In this document: positions 22,870 through 35,416 of the stretch, piece by piece | Numbering within the stretch: position 1 is the stretch's first letter | Layout of the letters: the number at the start of each line of letters is the position of its first letter | Source of the DNA: Castanea sativa | Taxonomy: Eukaryota; Streptophyta; Magnoliopsida; Fagales; Fagaceae | DNA: 64,000 nucleotides | Assembly: GCF_040712315.1 (NCBI RefSeq) | Contig: NC_134013.1 | Location: forward strand, 37,893,501 to 37,957,500 | Reading direction: 5' to 3' | Translations under genes and position numbers: made by a program | Notes under the pieces: generated by a model | Seen by the model: the letters and a program-made list of their open reading frames with translations, nothing else | Databases searched by the model: none | Told to the model about the DNA's origin: nothing

Positions 22870-23546
22870 TGATAGGGTACTGGTTTTTCCCATCTTGAAG
22901 CCGTCCATAGAGGTCGTCCGTGACCCAACTAGTATTGCAAGCACCCCTGAAGACCTTACATATAACTATCTCATCCAAAGAGGAAGAGCCTAGGACGAGG
23001 TCCTCGTGACCAGGGAATGAGACGCTCATCTAGGGTGTCGGCAAGCTCGTCCTTAATAAATTCGTCCGTAGACGGAACGGCCCCTATTCATGAGCTAAAT
23101 ACACTCGACAAAGGGATACTAGGACGAGGGTATCATACTTTGGAAAATCTTCGAGTATAATGTGACAATTCCTTATTTTATGCGTAACTTCCAGGTATCC
23201 GTTGCAGTAAATAACTCCTAAACGATTATGGAAGTTATCTTTAAATTCTTACGCCTCCTTGAATCCAGGGGAGGTTATAATTGTAATAACCGTCTATTAG
23301 AACACTATATAAATGCTTATTCAGACAAAGCAAATGTACTTTTTTTATTGCTCCCAAAAATTTGGAACTCCAAAAATATAGAGAGAAAACTAACTTTGCC
23401 ATCGGAGGGTTCTTGGCCGGCAGCCCCGGTCACCTTTGATCGCTTTTCTTTCTTTTTTCAGTCCGTTGAGAGAGCAAGTGGTCGTTGAGAGAGCACGTGG
23501 TCCTCTCAAGTCCGAAGCATCCAGCCTACTGATTTTCTTTGCATCA
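22870..23546 (+). mobile_element. TatB 3' LTR
   Basis: About 677 bp from TGATAGGGTACTGG to TTGCATCA, with 'cactatataaatgc' (TATA-like) near 23303. It is different in sequence from the TatA LTRs, so a separate family. The 5' LTR is deleted. It is followed at once by a CopX LTR cut in its middle, which suggests TatB had inserted into that LTR. Confidence 0.65.
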
Positions 23547-23548
23547 TC

Positions 23549-24265
23549 AGTATATATTTATGAAATTGGATTTCATAAATATATGATGAATAACTTAAAG
23601 ATTAAACTGGGTACTTAAGGATAAGATGTAGTAATTTCAAAGTGGCAGTCTACATTCATGACTTTGTGTTACTACGAATATTTTATGAAGGGGTTGCATG
23701 TACAATAAAGTCTTGAGATATAATTTATAAATAAGGCCTAGAGTGCAATTATATTTATATAATGGTATTAAATATAATTAATAGTAACTTTGGACCTGTC
23801 AAGAGTTGACAGAAAAGCCTAAGGCCCATTGGAGCTAGTGTCTTATTGGTCCCTTTTGGTCCCACTCCAAGCCACACACTTAAGCCCAATTGGAAAGGCC
23901 CAAAAGGCTAGCCCAATTAGATAATCAGTTAGATACAAAGGGAGAAACATACAGAATTTTCTGTAGAGAATTGTGAGAACACTATTGCGAAGTGGTGTAA
24001 GAAGTGTTAGACACTTTGACATTCTCCTAATGGAACTGATTGAGAGACCACACATCTTGGGCGTTAGTGGAATTGGAGTGAAGATTGAAAGTTTTCCCAA
24101 GTGCTTCTGATCTTCGATTTTGAAATTCACCGCTCCAAGGTACACTCTTTTATTCTCAAATTCTGAAACTTACATAGTGCATGTTAACATTTATGAATGA
24201 AGTGGATCCGTTATTTTTCCGCAGCGTATGTTTAGTATGCGATACAAACATGCATATTTCCATCA
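23549..24265 (+). mobile_element. CopX 5' LTR, 5'-truncated
   Basis: Matches the second half of the CopX 3' LTR (30033-30616 plus 32033-32157) and ends TTCCATCA. About half of the LTR, including its start, is missing. Confidence 0.85.
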
Positions 24266-24267
24266 AA

Positions 24268-24279
24268 TGGTATCAGAGC
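24268..24279 (+). other. CopX primer-binding site
   Basis: TGGTATCAGAGC exactly, two bases past the LTR end: perfect match to the initiator-Met tRNA complement. Confidence 0.9.
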
Positions 24280-24586
24280 GGTCTTCATTTCATATCTATT
24301 TAACATGTTTTGAGTTTTGGAATTATTGACAATAATTTCATGTTGTTAGAAATTAGTTTTCTGCATGGATGTTGAAATTATTGTTTGATAAAAACTGATA
24401 TTGATGTTATGATGTTGTTTAATTTTTAGTTTAAGTGTGTTAAACTGAACTTTAATGCTATAGCATCAATGTAATTTAGTTTTGATATCAATTTATGTTC
24501 ATAATGATCATATGATGGTTGTTTTGTACATGAAAACATTGAAAAACTGTTTTAGAAGAATTCTGAAAATTTTGAAATTCGTGACG

Positions 24587-24740
24587 CTCGATTGATCGAG
24601 CATCTGTCAAGTATCGATCAAGCTGGCAGAAGATTTCTCGATCGATCGAGGATCTGTCGAGAATCGATCGAGCATCTATCGAGGATTGATCGAGGACTAG
24701 GGATCAGAATTTTTCTAAGTGTTTTTTATATATATAAAAG
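24587..24740 (+). promoter_or_regulatory. CopX leader TCGA cluster followed by TATA
   Basis: Eleven TCGA tetranucleotides in about 110 bp (24587-24696), including CTATCGAG and overlapping ATCGATCGAG, then TATATATATAAAAG at 24727-24740. It lies between the primer-binding site and gag, not in the LTR. The arrangement resembles the Sirevirus promoters; activity is inferred only. Confidence 0.45.
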
Positions 24741-24849
24741 AGCAAGGCTATGTGTAATTTGTTTATGCATGTTTTAAATTAAAAACCTTTATTTTAAAAT
24801 ATCTAGTGGGAGAGAGATACAAGGGTTGGATCTCACGGCCTTCATTATC

Positions 24850-25045
24850 AGTTCATAGTAGTGTGGGATAAGCACCTCGTCTTGGCGTATATGCCTCGCG
24901 ATCCCAAAGGAGGGTGTTTATTTCATAGTACTATGAGATTGAACTTACCCGTTTAAAGTAGTGTGGACAAGCACCTCGTCTTGGCGTATATGTCTCGCGA
25001 TCCCAAATGAGAGTGTTTTGTTTCATGGTACTACAAGTTTAATTA
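24850..25045 (+). repeat. CopX leader tandem duplication
   Basis: Two ~105-bp units share 'aagcacctcgtcttggcgta', 'ctcgcgatcccaaa' and 'tttcatRgtacta'. Non-coding; in the leader upstream of gag. Confidence 0.8.
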
Positions 25046-25405
25046 CTATAAAGGGAGATGAAATGTGGCTACACATGATTCTAGATAATGGTGTACACTA
25101 GACTAAGTGTAATGTTAACCTCCCAAAGGAGCTATGTCATTATTACTTAGAGGCCAAAGGTAATACGGCATATTATTAGTGTTTGATAAGAGTTATCATG
25201 ATAGCACTAATAATGAGAATAGTTCTCAATCAATCATAGTGTTTATAATTCACTTACTTCCAAGGAATTTTAAACATGGGATTGGGTTGTCGTTGCATAT
25301 ATTATTTTATAGTTTTATTAAGGTTCCATATTATATGCTTATATGCTAAATTGATAATATCCAGTTTACTTGTCATATTCATGTGTATTGTTTTCATATT
25401 TGAAC

Positions 25406-28400
25406 ATGGCATCATTTAGCCCACTTGTTTGTATTCTTAATCAAAACAAACTGATTGGATCCAACTATGTTGACTGGAAAAGAAATTTGGATATTGTTTT
25501 AACTGCTGAAGAGCACAAATATGTGCTCACTCAACCATGTCCTAGCTTTCCTTCATTAGATGCTCCTCTTAAGGAAAAACAACGATATGATCATTGGCAG
25601 AAATCTAATGAGATGGCCAAGTGCTACATTCTAGCATCTATTTCAAATGTTCTACAGCATCAAATGCAGGATGTAGAACTAGCTTCAGACATTATGCATA
25701 GTCTGAAGGAGATGTTTGGTGAGCAAGGCCGTTCAGCAAGGTAAGAAACCATGAGGCAAATTTATAATACCAAAATGACTGAAGGTAGTTCAGTGAGAGA
25801 GCATTGTCTTACAATGATCTCTAATCTGAATACATTAGAGGTTTTAGGTGCTGACATTGATGGAGAATCCCAAGTGGATATGATACTCCAGTCACTACCA
25901 GAATCATTCAAGGAATTCAGACTGAATTATAATATGAACAAAAAGGTTTATTCTTTGTTTGAATTGATGAATGAATTGGTAGCGATGGAAAGCATCCTTG
26001 GTACTTCTAGTGTTGAAGCCAATGTGGGTGAAGCTTCTACTTTTCAACCTAAGTCGAAAGGCAAGGGTAAGAAGAAGAAGAAGAAGGACTTCACTAAGCA
26101 AGAGGGTAAGCAAATTGCCTTAGGGGTTGCTAACAAAGGAAAGAAGACCAAAGGAAAGTGTTTCCATTGTGATGAGAAAAGACATTGGAAGAGGAATTGT
26201 CCAAAGTTTAAACTTGCCAAGAACAAGGGTATGAAAAGTTCATTTTTTCTTGAAATATGTTTGGTACAGAATCCCACAGATTACTGGTGTGTGGATTCAG
26301 GTTGTACTAATCATATCTGCAATTCTTTGCAAAAGTTTCAAGAGACCAGAAAGCTGAATGAAGGGGAATTGTTTCTTACTTTGGCTGATGGGAGCAGGAT
26401 TCCGGTTGTAGCTGTTGGTTTTGTTAATTTATGCTTTGAGTTTAGGGTTTTAATATTGCAAGACTGTCTGTTTGTACCTAATGTTCGTAGGAATTTAATT
26501 TCAGCAACTTATTTGGGTAAACATGGATATTGTATTATCTTGAAAGACAATGTTGTAATAAAGAAGGATAAAATGTTTATCTGTTCTGGCAATATTGTGG
26601 ATGGTCTTTATATTTTAACTCCTGATAAGCATGAATTATACAATTCTGAATTAGATAGTAACTCTCATGTAAAATTATTAAAGAAAAAGTTTTCTTCTAA
26701 TGATGCATATCTTTGGCACTTGCGTTTGGGTCATATTAATTCAAATAGGATTCAAAAACTAATCAAAGATGGACTTTTACAGCCCCTGGACTTTGATGAA
26801 TTTCCAGTTTGTGAATCTTGTTTGGAAGGTAAAATGACCAAACAACCTTTTAATGCAAAAGGTAGAAGAGCCAAGAGTTGCTTGAATTAGTTCAAACAGA
26901 TGTATGTGGTCCTATGTCAACCCAAGCTAAAGGAGGTTATGAGTACTTCATCACTTTCACGGACGATTACTCAAGATATGGTTGTGTACCTAATGAGACG
27001 GAAGTTCGAAGCCTTTGAAAAGTTCAAAAAGTTCAGGGTTGAAGTTGAGAATCAGTTGGATAGACGCATAAAGGCCATTTGATCTGATCGAGGTGGCGAA
27101 TACCTTCTTGGGGATTTCAAGGATTACCTAATTCAAAATGGGATTGTATCCCAATTGACTGCACTTGGAACTCCTCAACAAAATGGTGTAGCGGAGAGAA
27201 GGAATAGGACTCTTTTGGAAATGGTTAGGTCCATGATGAGTTATTCAACTTTACCAATTTCCTTTTGGGGATATGCACTAAAAACTGTTATACATATTTT
27301 AAATTTGGTTCCATCAAAATCTGTTCCTAACACACCCAAGGAATTGTGGAGTGGGCGTAAGCCTAGTATGAAGTATCTCCACATTTGGGAATGTCCAGCA
27401 CATGTGTTGAAAGGGAAGTCTGATAAGTTGGAAGCTAAAACGGAAGTATGCATGCTTTTAGGGTATTCAAAGGAAACCAAGGGTTATTTATTCTATAATT
27501 TTAAGGATAACAAAGTGTTTGTTAGCACTCATGCCAAATTTTTGGAAGATGATTATGTGAATAATTTTAATCCTAGTAGTAAAGTTGTTTTGGCTGAAAT
27601 AGATGAACCTGTAGTTGAACAACCAATGGATGAAACTTGGGATGATGTGGTTGTATTAGATATACCACAAGATACTACTCATGAGATGTCTAGTACACAA
27701 GTGCCTCGTCGTAGTGGGAGAATTGTTCGGCCTCCTGTGAGATTTATAGGTTTGGGAGAAACTTGTAAAGCTATCTCAGAAGAGGCTGAATCGGATCCTT
27801 ATAGTTATGATGAAGCAATAAATGATATAGATGCACATTATTGGGTCGAAGCTATGAAATCAAAATTAGATTCTATGTATTCCAATCAAGTTTGAGATCT
27901 TGTAGAGGTGCCTAACGACATTAAACCTGTTGGTTGCAAATGGGTTTACAAGAGGAAGAGAAGGATAGATGGAAAGGTTGAAACTTTTAAAGCAAGACTA
28001 GTGGTGAAAGGGTATACACAAAAAGAAGACATTGACTATGATGAAACTTTTTCGGCAGTAGCCATGCTTAAATCTATCAGAATTACCTTATCCATTGTTG
28101 CTCATTATGATTATGAGATTTGGCAAATGGATGTCAAGACTGCATTTCTTAATGGCAATCTTGAAGAAGAGATCTACATGTTGCAACCGGAAGGTTTCAT
28201 AGCAAAGAACCAAGAGCATATGGTATGCAAGTTGAAAAGGTCCATTTATGGACTTAAGCAAGCATCTAGGTCATGGAACATCAGATTTTTCAGGCAATCA
28301 AATCATTTGGTTTTGAACAAAATCTTGATGAACCATATGCGTACAAAAGATATCAAGATAAAGTAGTAATTTTCCTAGTGCTTTATGTTGATGACATTCT

Positions 28401-29313
28401 ACTCATTGGAAATGATGTAGGAGTAATGTCATCGGTTAAAGTTTGGTTGCCAAGCCAATTTGATATGAAGGACTTGGGTGAAGCTAACTATATTCTAGGG
28501 ATCAAGCTTTGGCGAGATCGAAAGAATAGGATGTTAGGTTTGTCACAAGCTGGATATATTGATAAGGTTCTAGAACGGTATAGCATGTAAAACTCTAAGA
28601 AAGGATTACTTCCTTTTAGACATGGGGTTCCTCTGTCTAATGACCAAAGACCTAAGACTTAAGAGGAGGAAAATATGATGAGACAAATTCCCTATGCTTC
28701 TGCAGTGGGAAGTCTCATGTATGCCATGGTTTGTACTAGACCGGATATTTGTTATTCAGTTGGCATGGTCGGCCGATATCAATCAAATCCAAGACATAAA
28801 CATTGGAAAGCTGTAAAGCAAATTCTCAAGTATCTACAGAGAACGAGAGATTATATGCTTGTTTACCGGTGTGAGGATTTGATTCCCATTGGCTATACAG
28901 ATTCAGATTTTTAGTCAGATCTAGATTTCAAAAAATCCATGTCGAGTTGTGTATTCACCTTGGGAGGTGGAGCCATAAGTTGGAGGAGTGTTAAGAAATC
29001 TTGTATTGCCGACTCTACCATGGAAGCCGAATATGTTGCTGCTTGTGAACCAGCAAAGGAGGCTGTTTGGCTTAAGAAATTCCTTTCTGATCTTGGCGTT
29101 GTGAGAATTGAGCAAGTCCTTATTACATTGTTTTGCGACAATAGTGGAGCGGTTGCACAATCCAATGATCCAAGGAATCACAAGAAAGGAAAGCATATAG
29201 AGAGAAATTATCACATCATTCGAGACATTGTTGCTCGTGGAGATGTGGTAGTCGCAAAGATTGATGATGCCCCAAAGGACTTTCGAGTCACATTTGGACG
29301 AGGTGGGAGTTAG
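25406..29313 (+). pseudogene. gag-pol: CopX Gag-Pol polyprotein, broken
   Basis: Single Ty1/copia polyprotein. From the ATG at 25406: copia Gag (NKLIGSNYVDWKRNLDIVL), a zinc knuckle C-x2-C-x4-H-x4-C (CFHCDEKRHWKRNC) near 26160, protease CVDSGCTNH near 26290, pre-integrase with H..H..CESC near 26720-26820, integrase core frameshifted between 26880 and 27080, [13 protein letters not shown] with the catalytic Glu, then RT with YVDDILL near 28384 and RNase H with YTDSDF and STMEAEYVA. In-frame stops at 25742, 27080, 27893, 28588, 28660 and 28912 fit Gln, Arg or Trp codons hit by C-to-T or G-to-A change; a small frameshift lies near 28270-28360. All domains are present in order, so this is a full-length but dead copy. 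Confidence 0.92.
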
Positions 29314-29337
29314 TTTAGTGCACAATAGTCTTTAGGG

Positions 29338-29349
29338 CAAGTGGGAGAT
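29338..29349 (+). other. CopX polypurine tract
   Basis: A CAAGTGGGAGAT tract abuts the TGTTAAGATG start of the 3' LTR. Confidence 0.75.
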
Positions 29350-32157
29350 TGTTAAGATGTGTGCCATTAAATCCTATTATATGATGCTATGTATGTTATT
29401 ATGTATGACTTAATGTTGTGTTTAATAAAGTTGTTTTATTATTATCTAAAATAATAGTAACATAAATATTAGGACATTATCATATAGTCCATGAGATGCA
29501 TTGTATGTGATTTATGTGAATTAGTCACAGAAGATGTAAATCACAAGTTCCTTGTAAACTCAAAATGTAGTTCGTAGTCGGTGATGAAATTGGGTATTTT
29601 ATCTGTGAAGACTATAACATATCAAGTAAGATGATTTGTCTTGATCATGGAAATGGAGATTTCTAGTTGGTATGTTGATATGTTTTAAGAGTCAAAACAT
29701 ATTGAACTGGATCAGTGTGAGATTTATTATTCTCCTAACGACTGTCAAATAAATAATAAACTCACGACTTATATTTGTATGAACTCTTAATCCTGTGAGA
29801 ATAATGGACTTGATCATGAAGTGTAGGTTGTTTTGATATATCAGGAGTGAGATCTAAAGTAACGGTCAAAACCTCGGTATGTTGGGCAACCACATTTAGT
29901 GTTGACGGAACATATATTCTCAAGATGGAATTCATAGTCTCTTAATGGAGATATAAAATATTCCCTTGAGATAAGTTTAATGGGTTTGTTATTCAAAGAG
30001 TTAGGCCTAACCACTTTGGTAAGAAGTTACTAAAGTATATATTTATGAAATTAGATTTCATAAATATATGATGAATAACTTAAAGGATTAAAACAAGTAC
30101 TCAAGGATAAGATGTAGTAATTTACAAAGTAGCAGTCTACATTCATGACTTTGTATTACTACGAATATTTTATGAAGGGTCGCATGTACAATAAAGTCTT
30201 GGGATATAATTTATAAATAAGGCCTAGAGTCCAATTATATTTATATAGTGGTATTAAATATAATTAATGGTAATTTTGGACTTGTCAAGAATTGACAGAA
30301 AAGCCCAAGGCCCATTGAAGCTAGTGTCTTATTGGTCCTACTCTAAGCCACACACTTAAGCCCAATTGGAAAGGCCGAAAAGGCCAGCCCAATTAGATAA
30401 TCAGTTAGATACAAAGGGAGAAACATACAGAATTTTCTGTAAAGAATTGTGAGAACACTATTGCGAAATGGTGTAAGAAGTGTTAGACACTTTGACATTT
30501 TCCCTTTGGAACTGATTGAGAGACCACACATCTTGGGCGTTAGTGGAATTGGAGTGAAGATTGAAAGTGTTCCCAAGTACTTCTTATCTTCAGTTTTGAA
30601 ATTCACCGCTCCAAGGTGTTGGAAAAACATGTGAAATTACTTGTTTGTATCTCATGCAGACATGCGCAGCGAAAAAATTAACAGATCTACTTCATTCACA
30701 ATTGATAACATGTACTATGTAAGTTTCAGAATTAGAGAACAAGAAAGCGTATCTTCGTGCGGTGAAATTCAAAACCGAAGATCAGAAGCACTTGGGAATA
30801 CTTTTAATCTTCACTCCAATTTCACTTAATGCCCAAGATGTGTGGTCTCTCAATCAATTTCCAAGGAGAGAATAGGAGAGTGTCCAACACTCACATACAA
30901 AACATTTCAGAATGATGTCTTACACCACTTATGAAAAGGTCTCATGAAAAACCTTCTATATATTATTAAAATTATGTATGTTTCTTTCCTTATATATAAA
31001 TGATTATCTAATTGGGCTAACCTTTTGGGCCATTCCAATTGGGCTCTTGTGTGTGGCTTTGAGTGGGACTAAAAAGGACTAATAAGACACTAGCTCCAAT
31101 GGGCCTTGGGCTTTTCTGTCAACTCTTGACAAGTCCAAAGTTACTATTAACTATATTTAATATCACTATATAAATATAATTGCACTCTAAGTCTTATCTA
31201 TAAATTATATTCCAAGACTTAATTATATATGCAACCCCTTCATAGAATATTCGTAGTAATACAAAGTCATGAATGTAGACTGCCACTTTGTAAATTACTA
31301 CATCTTATCCTTGAGTACCTGGTTTAATCCTTTAAGTTATTCATTATATATTTACGAAATCCAATTTCATAAATATATACTTTAGTAACTCCTTACTAAA
31401 GTGGTTGGGCCCAACTCTCTGAATAACCAAACCCATTAAACTTATCTCAAGGGAATATTTTGTATCTCCGTTAAGAGACTATGAATTCCATCTTGAGAAT
31501 ACATGTTCCATCAACATTAAATGTGGGTACCCAACATACTGAGGTTTTGACCGTGACTAATAGATCTCACTCCTGATATATCAAAGCAACTTACATCTCA
31601 TGATTAAGTCCATTATTCTCTCAGGATTAAGAGTTCATGTAAATAGAAGTCGTGAGATTTATTATTCATTTAACAATCGTTAGAAGAATAATAAATCTCA
31701 CAGCGGTCCAATTCAATATGTCTTAACTCTTAAAACATATCAACATACCAACTACAAATCTCCATTTTCATGATCAAGACAAATCATCTTAGTTGATATG
31801 TTATAGTCTTCGCAGATAAAACGTCCAATTTCATCACCAACTATGAACTACATTTTGAGTTTACAAGGAATTGTGATTTACATCTTCTGTGACTAAATCA
31901 CAAACAATGAATCTCATGGACTAAGATAATGTCCCATTAGTTCATTTATAAATAGTCTCATATAATTAAACAGTTTAATTATTTATTACATGCCAATAAA
32001 TTAGATTTTAGGGCATAAACCCCAACACAAGGTACACTCTCTTGTTCTCAAATTCTGAAACTTACATAATGCATGTTAACATTTATGAATGAAGTAGATC
32101 CGTTATTTTTCCGCTGCGTATGTTTAGTATGCGATAAAAACATGCATATTTCCATCA
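29350..32157 (+). mobile_element. CopX 3' LTR with a nested insertion
   Basis: TGTTAAGATGTGTG to TTCCATCA, about 1.39 kb without the solo LTR at 30617-32027. Flanked on the right by LINE ORF2, so CopX had inserted in the LINE. Confidence 0.9.
30617..32027 (-). mobile_element. Solo LTR 1 (CopX-related), nested
   Basis: 1411-bp LTR in reverse orientation, TGTTGG...CCAACA, with perfect 5-bp target duplication CAAGG at 30612-30616 and 32028-32032. Similar in plan to the CopX LTR but clearly diverged. It interrupts the CopX 3' LTR and lacks internal sequence, so it arose by LTR-LTR recombination. Confidence 0.92.
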
Positions 32158-34522
32158 AGCAAAGCATATGATCGAGTGGAATGGTTGTTCCTACAAGGCA
32201 TTATGCAGAAGTTGGGTTTTTTAGTAAGGTGGAATGAAAGAGTGATGACATGCGTTACCACCACATCATTCTCTATTCTACTTAATGGAAAACCTTATAG
32301 GAATGTGACTCCATCTAGGGGAAGCCGTCAAGGAAACCCTCTCTCACTGTACTTATTTTTGTTATATGCAGAAGGATTTACATCTTTGCTAGCAAAAGCA
32401 GAGTCTGATGGGAAAATTCATGGCGCTTCCATTTGCAAAGGGGCACCGAAAATTTCTAACTTATTGTTTGCAGATGATTCCCTTTTATTCTTTAGGGCAA
32501 CATAAAACAAAGTGGAGGTAGTTTCTATGGTGCTTCAGACCTATGCCAATGCTTCGAGTCAGTGCATAAATTTGGAGAAGTCCTCGGTCTTTTTTAGCAG
32601 TAATACTTCAGCTAGTTAGAAGCAAGGCATTCTGAGGATTTTGGGAATGCAAGAAGTAAACTAGTTTGAGTCTTATCTAGGGCTGCCTACCTTAGTAGGG
32701 GAAACAAAGTATCACACTTTCTCATACTTAAAGGATAGGATATGGAAAAAACTGCAGGGGTGGAAAAGAAAGATGTTGTCTAAGGCAGGTAAGGAAATTC
32801 TGATTAAAGCAATTGCTCAGTCTATTCCAATTTACACCATGAGTGTTTTCCAACTCCCTTTGAAACTTTGTGATGAGCTGGATACAATGTGTGCTAAATT
32901 TTGGTGGGGACAGATGGAGAATGAAAGGAAAATCCATTAGCAAAGGTGGGAAAAATTGAAGTTATTGAAGAGGGAGGGAGGAATCGGTTTTAGGGATTTA
33001 AGGGCTTTTAATTTAGCAATGTTAGTTAAAAAAGAGTGGAGGTTGCTGCATGATAATAATTCTTTAGTATTTCAATGCCTCAAAGCTAGATATTTCCCAA
33101 GAACTCATCTTTTTGATGCTAAGGAGTCCGCAAATTGTTCTTTTGTTTGGAGGAGTATTGTGGTTGCTTTTCCTATCTTGAAGTTTGGGTGTTGTTGGTG
33201 AGTTGGGAATGGCCATTCAATTCGGATTCTTGGAGATAAATGGATACTGAATTATCCAACAAATACTCCTTTACACATAGTTAAGGATGAGGTTCGAGAG
33301 ATGACTGTTGCTGAATTAATTGATCAAGATTTGCATGCATGGAGGGCTGATTTTATCATGGATATGTTTGAAAATGAAGATGTTAAAGCTATATGTAGAA
33401 TACAACTCAACCGAAGACATGTGGAGGACTTCATGATCTTGATGCACCAAAGGAAAGGGATTTTTACTATAAATCCGCATATAAGATGGCTAAGGAAGTG
33501 TTGAGAGGAGGCAGGGTAGCCGAGAGTTCTAGGGGCTGTGTTGGAAAGGGAGTGTGGTCTGCACTTTGAAGGCTTAGAATTCCTAATAAAATTAAGGTGT
33601 TAGGGTGGAGAGCTTGTAATGAAATCTTGCCAACAAAGTTGAACCCATCAAAGAGAAGAGTTATTGAAGATGTGATGTGCCCAATTTGCTTAAGGTTTCC
33701 GGAATCAGTTGTCCATGCTCTTTGGGATTGTGATGCGGCCAGAGATGTGTTGGCGGGTATCTGAAAAATTCTGCAGAAGGGAGGGTCAGGTATGGCTGAT
33801 ATGATTCAATTAATGGAATATTTATTGGACCGGGTTAAGCTGCAAGATATGGAGGTAGTGCTCTTTCAAGCATGGCTGATTTGGAATCAAAGGAATCAGG
33901 TTATGCATGGAGGCAAGTTCCATGATCCGGGGTGGTTGAACAATTGGGCAAGGGAGTTTCTTGAGGAATTTCGGATGGCATCAATTCTGATGGGACCTGC
34001 ACAAAGATGGCAGTCTAATCGGGATACCTGGTAGCCCTCTCCACCTTCGGTCTTCAAACTTAATTTCGATGCAGCCTTGTTTTTTACTCTTAACAGCTCT
34101 GGGTTTGGTGCAGTCATCCGGAATGAAAAAGGGGAGGTTATGGCAGCCATGACAGCTAAGGGACCTGAGGTTTTTTGTAGCGAGGAGGCTAAGTTACTTG
34201 CTTGTAGGAAAGCTATTGAATTTGTCGTAGATGTTGGCTTCTTTGAATTTATCATTGAAGGGGATAATAGCGTTGTTATGAAAACTATTTCAGCTTTGCA
34301 GGATGATCATTCATTACTTAGAAATGTAATTCGGGATATTCATCATTTGATTAGGTTTTTGCATTGGGTAAGGATTGAATGTACTAGGCGAGGGGGGAAT
34401 AGGATTGCTCATAAGTGAGCTCAATTTTTTAGGAATATTAGTAATGATTTGTTTTGGATTGAAGATGTTCCTCCAATAGCTAGGGAAGTTTTGTACCAAA
34501 ATGCTAATTTTTCTGATTAATT
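32158..34522 (+). pseudogene. LINE ORF2, RT to RNase H part
   Basis: Second part of a plant L1-type LINE protein. It opens in the RT at AKAYDRVEW, has the catalytic FADD in LLFADDSLLFF near 32465, a zinc-binding 'zf-RVT' segment (WRACNEILPTKLNPSKRRV, then CPICLR..H..C) near 33605-33740, and a C-terminal RNase H with FDAA near 34066, EAKLLACRKAI, EGDN and NRIAHK (34077-34418). Several in-frame stops (near 32503, 32618, 32662, 32938, 33199, 34033, 34416) and frameshifts are present. The endonuclease and first RT motifs are absent. Poly(A) follows at 34543. Confidence 0.88.
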
Positions 34523-35296
34523 GAATGGCATGCTTGTATTTCAAAAAAAAAAAAACACTCATGTAAACTCGCCACCGTTGTTTCACCTAGTGGCGACGCC
34601 ACGTGCAACTCAGGGTGTTCCTAGGAACACACTGACCTAAAAAAAACCTGAATTTTTTTTAAAATTATTTTATATTTTGCTCTGTATTAGAAACACCCTC
34701 AATCACAGACTTAGGAACACCCTCAAATTAAAAAAAAAAAATTATGTGTTCTACTTTCAAGCCAAAAAAAAAATTGAACTAAAATCTTAAAATTTTTTTT
34801 TTTTTTTAAAATTGTAACAGAACAAGCCCACGGCAAGCCCAACAGATTACAGAGGTAGCAAACCCACGGATTCTCCAAAAAATAGAAAAAAGAAAAAAGA
34901 AAGAGGAACACCTCAGTCCTTAAAGGTCTAAATCAGAAATCACTGTAGGCTTTGTAAAAAAAAAAAACCACTAAAGGCCTAAAGCAAACCTAAACTCAAT
35001 CCCTCAGAGCAACGCCACTTGAGCCTCAAACCAATAGACGGAGATCGAATCGGTCACAGCTCGCTCGACGGAAATCGGCCCAGTCCAGACGTTGTTGTCG
35101 CTCGCTCGCCCCTCCACGTTGTCGTCGCTTGTCGCTAACCCTCATCGGAGGACGGAGATTAGCAGATCGCTCATCACCTCATCACTGCCTCAGCGGCCTC
35201 AACCTTCAGGCCTCCCTGCTCGGTTGCTCCGGTGCTCCCTCCTTCAAGGTATTTCATTTTACTTAGCTAACTTCTCCCTTTGACTCTCTCTCAATC

Positions 35297-35416
35297 TCTC
35301 AGTCTCTCTCTCTCTATCTGAATTGAAATGAAAATTATGAAATAAATGAAACTCTCTCTCTCTCTCTCTCTTTATTCTTTAATAAGACTAACTCTCTCTC
35401 TCTCTCTCTCTCTCTT
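35297..35416. repeat. Interrupted (CT)n tracts in hAT intron
   Basis: Three CT runs separated by short unique DNA, just after the proposed splice donor. Confidence 0.85.

Larger units (their letters stand above)
17375..34556 (+). mobile_element. L1-type LINE split by nested retrotransposons
   Basis: LINE pieces in order: 5' UTR and ORF1 (17375-18878), the first codons of ORF2 (18879-18905), then ORF2 from reverse transcriptase to RNase H (32158-34520) and a poly(A) tail at 34543-34555. A possible imperfect target duplication, 'acttatgtaaatt' at 17362-17374 and 'actcatgtaaact' at 34557-34569, differs by three transitions. The intervening 13 kb belongs to TatB and CopX. The endonuclease and start of RT are missing. 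Confidence 0.75.

Noticed and set aside
34570..34600. Similarity of the hAT left flank to 41380-41400 ('ccgttg..tttcacct')
   Set aside because: Considered as the two sides of an insertion, but the match is too short and the order does not restore a site.
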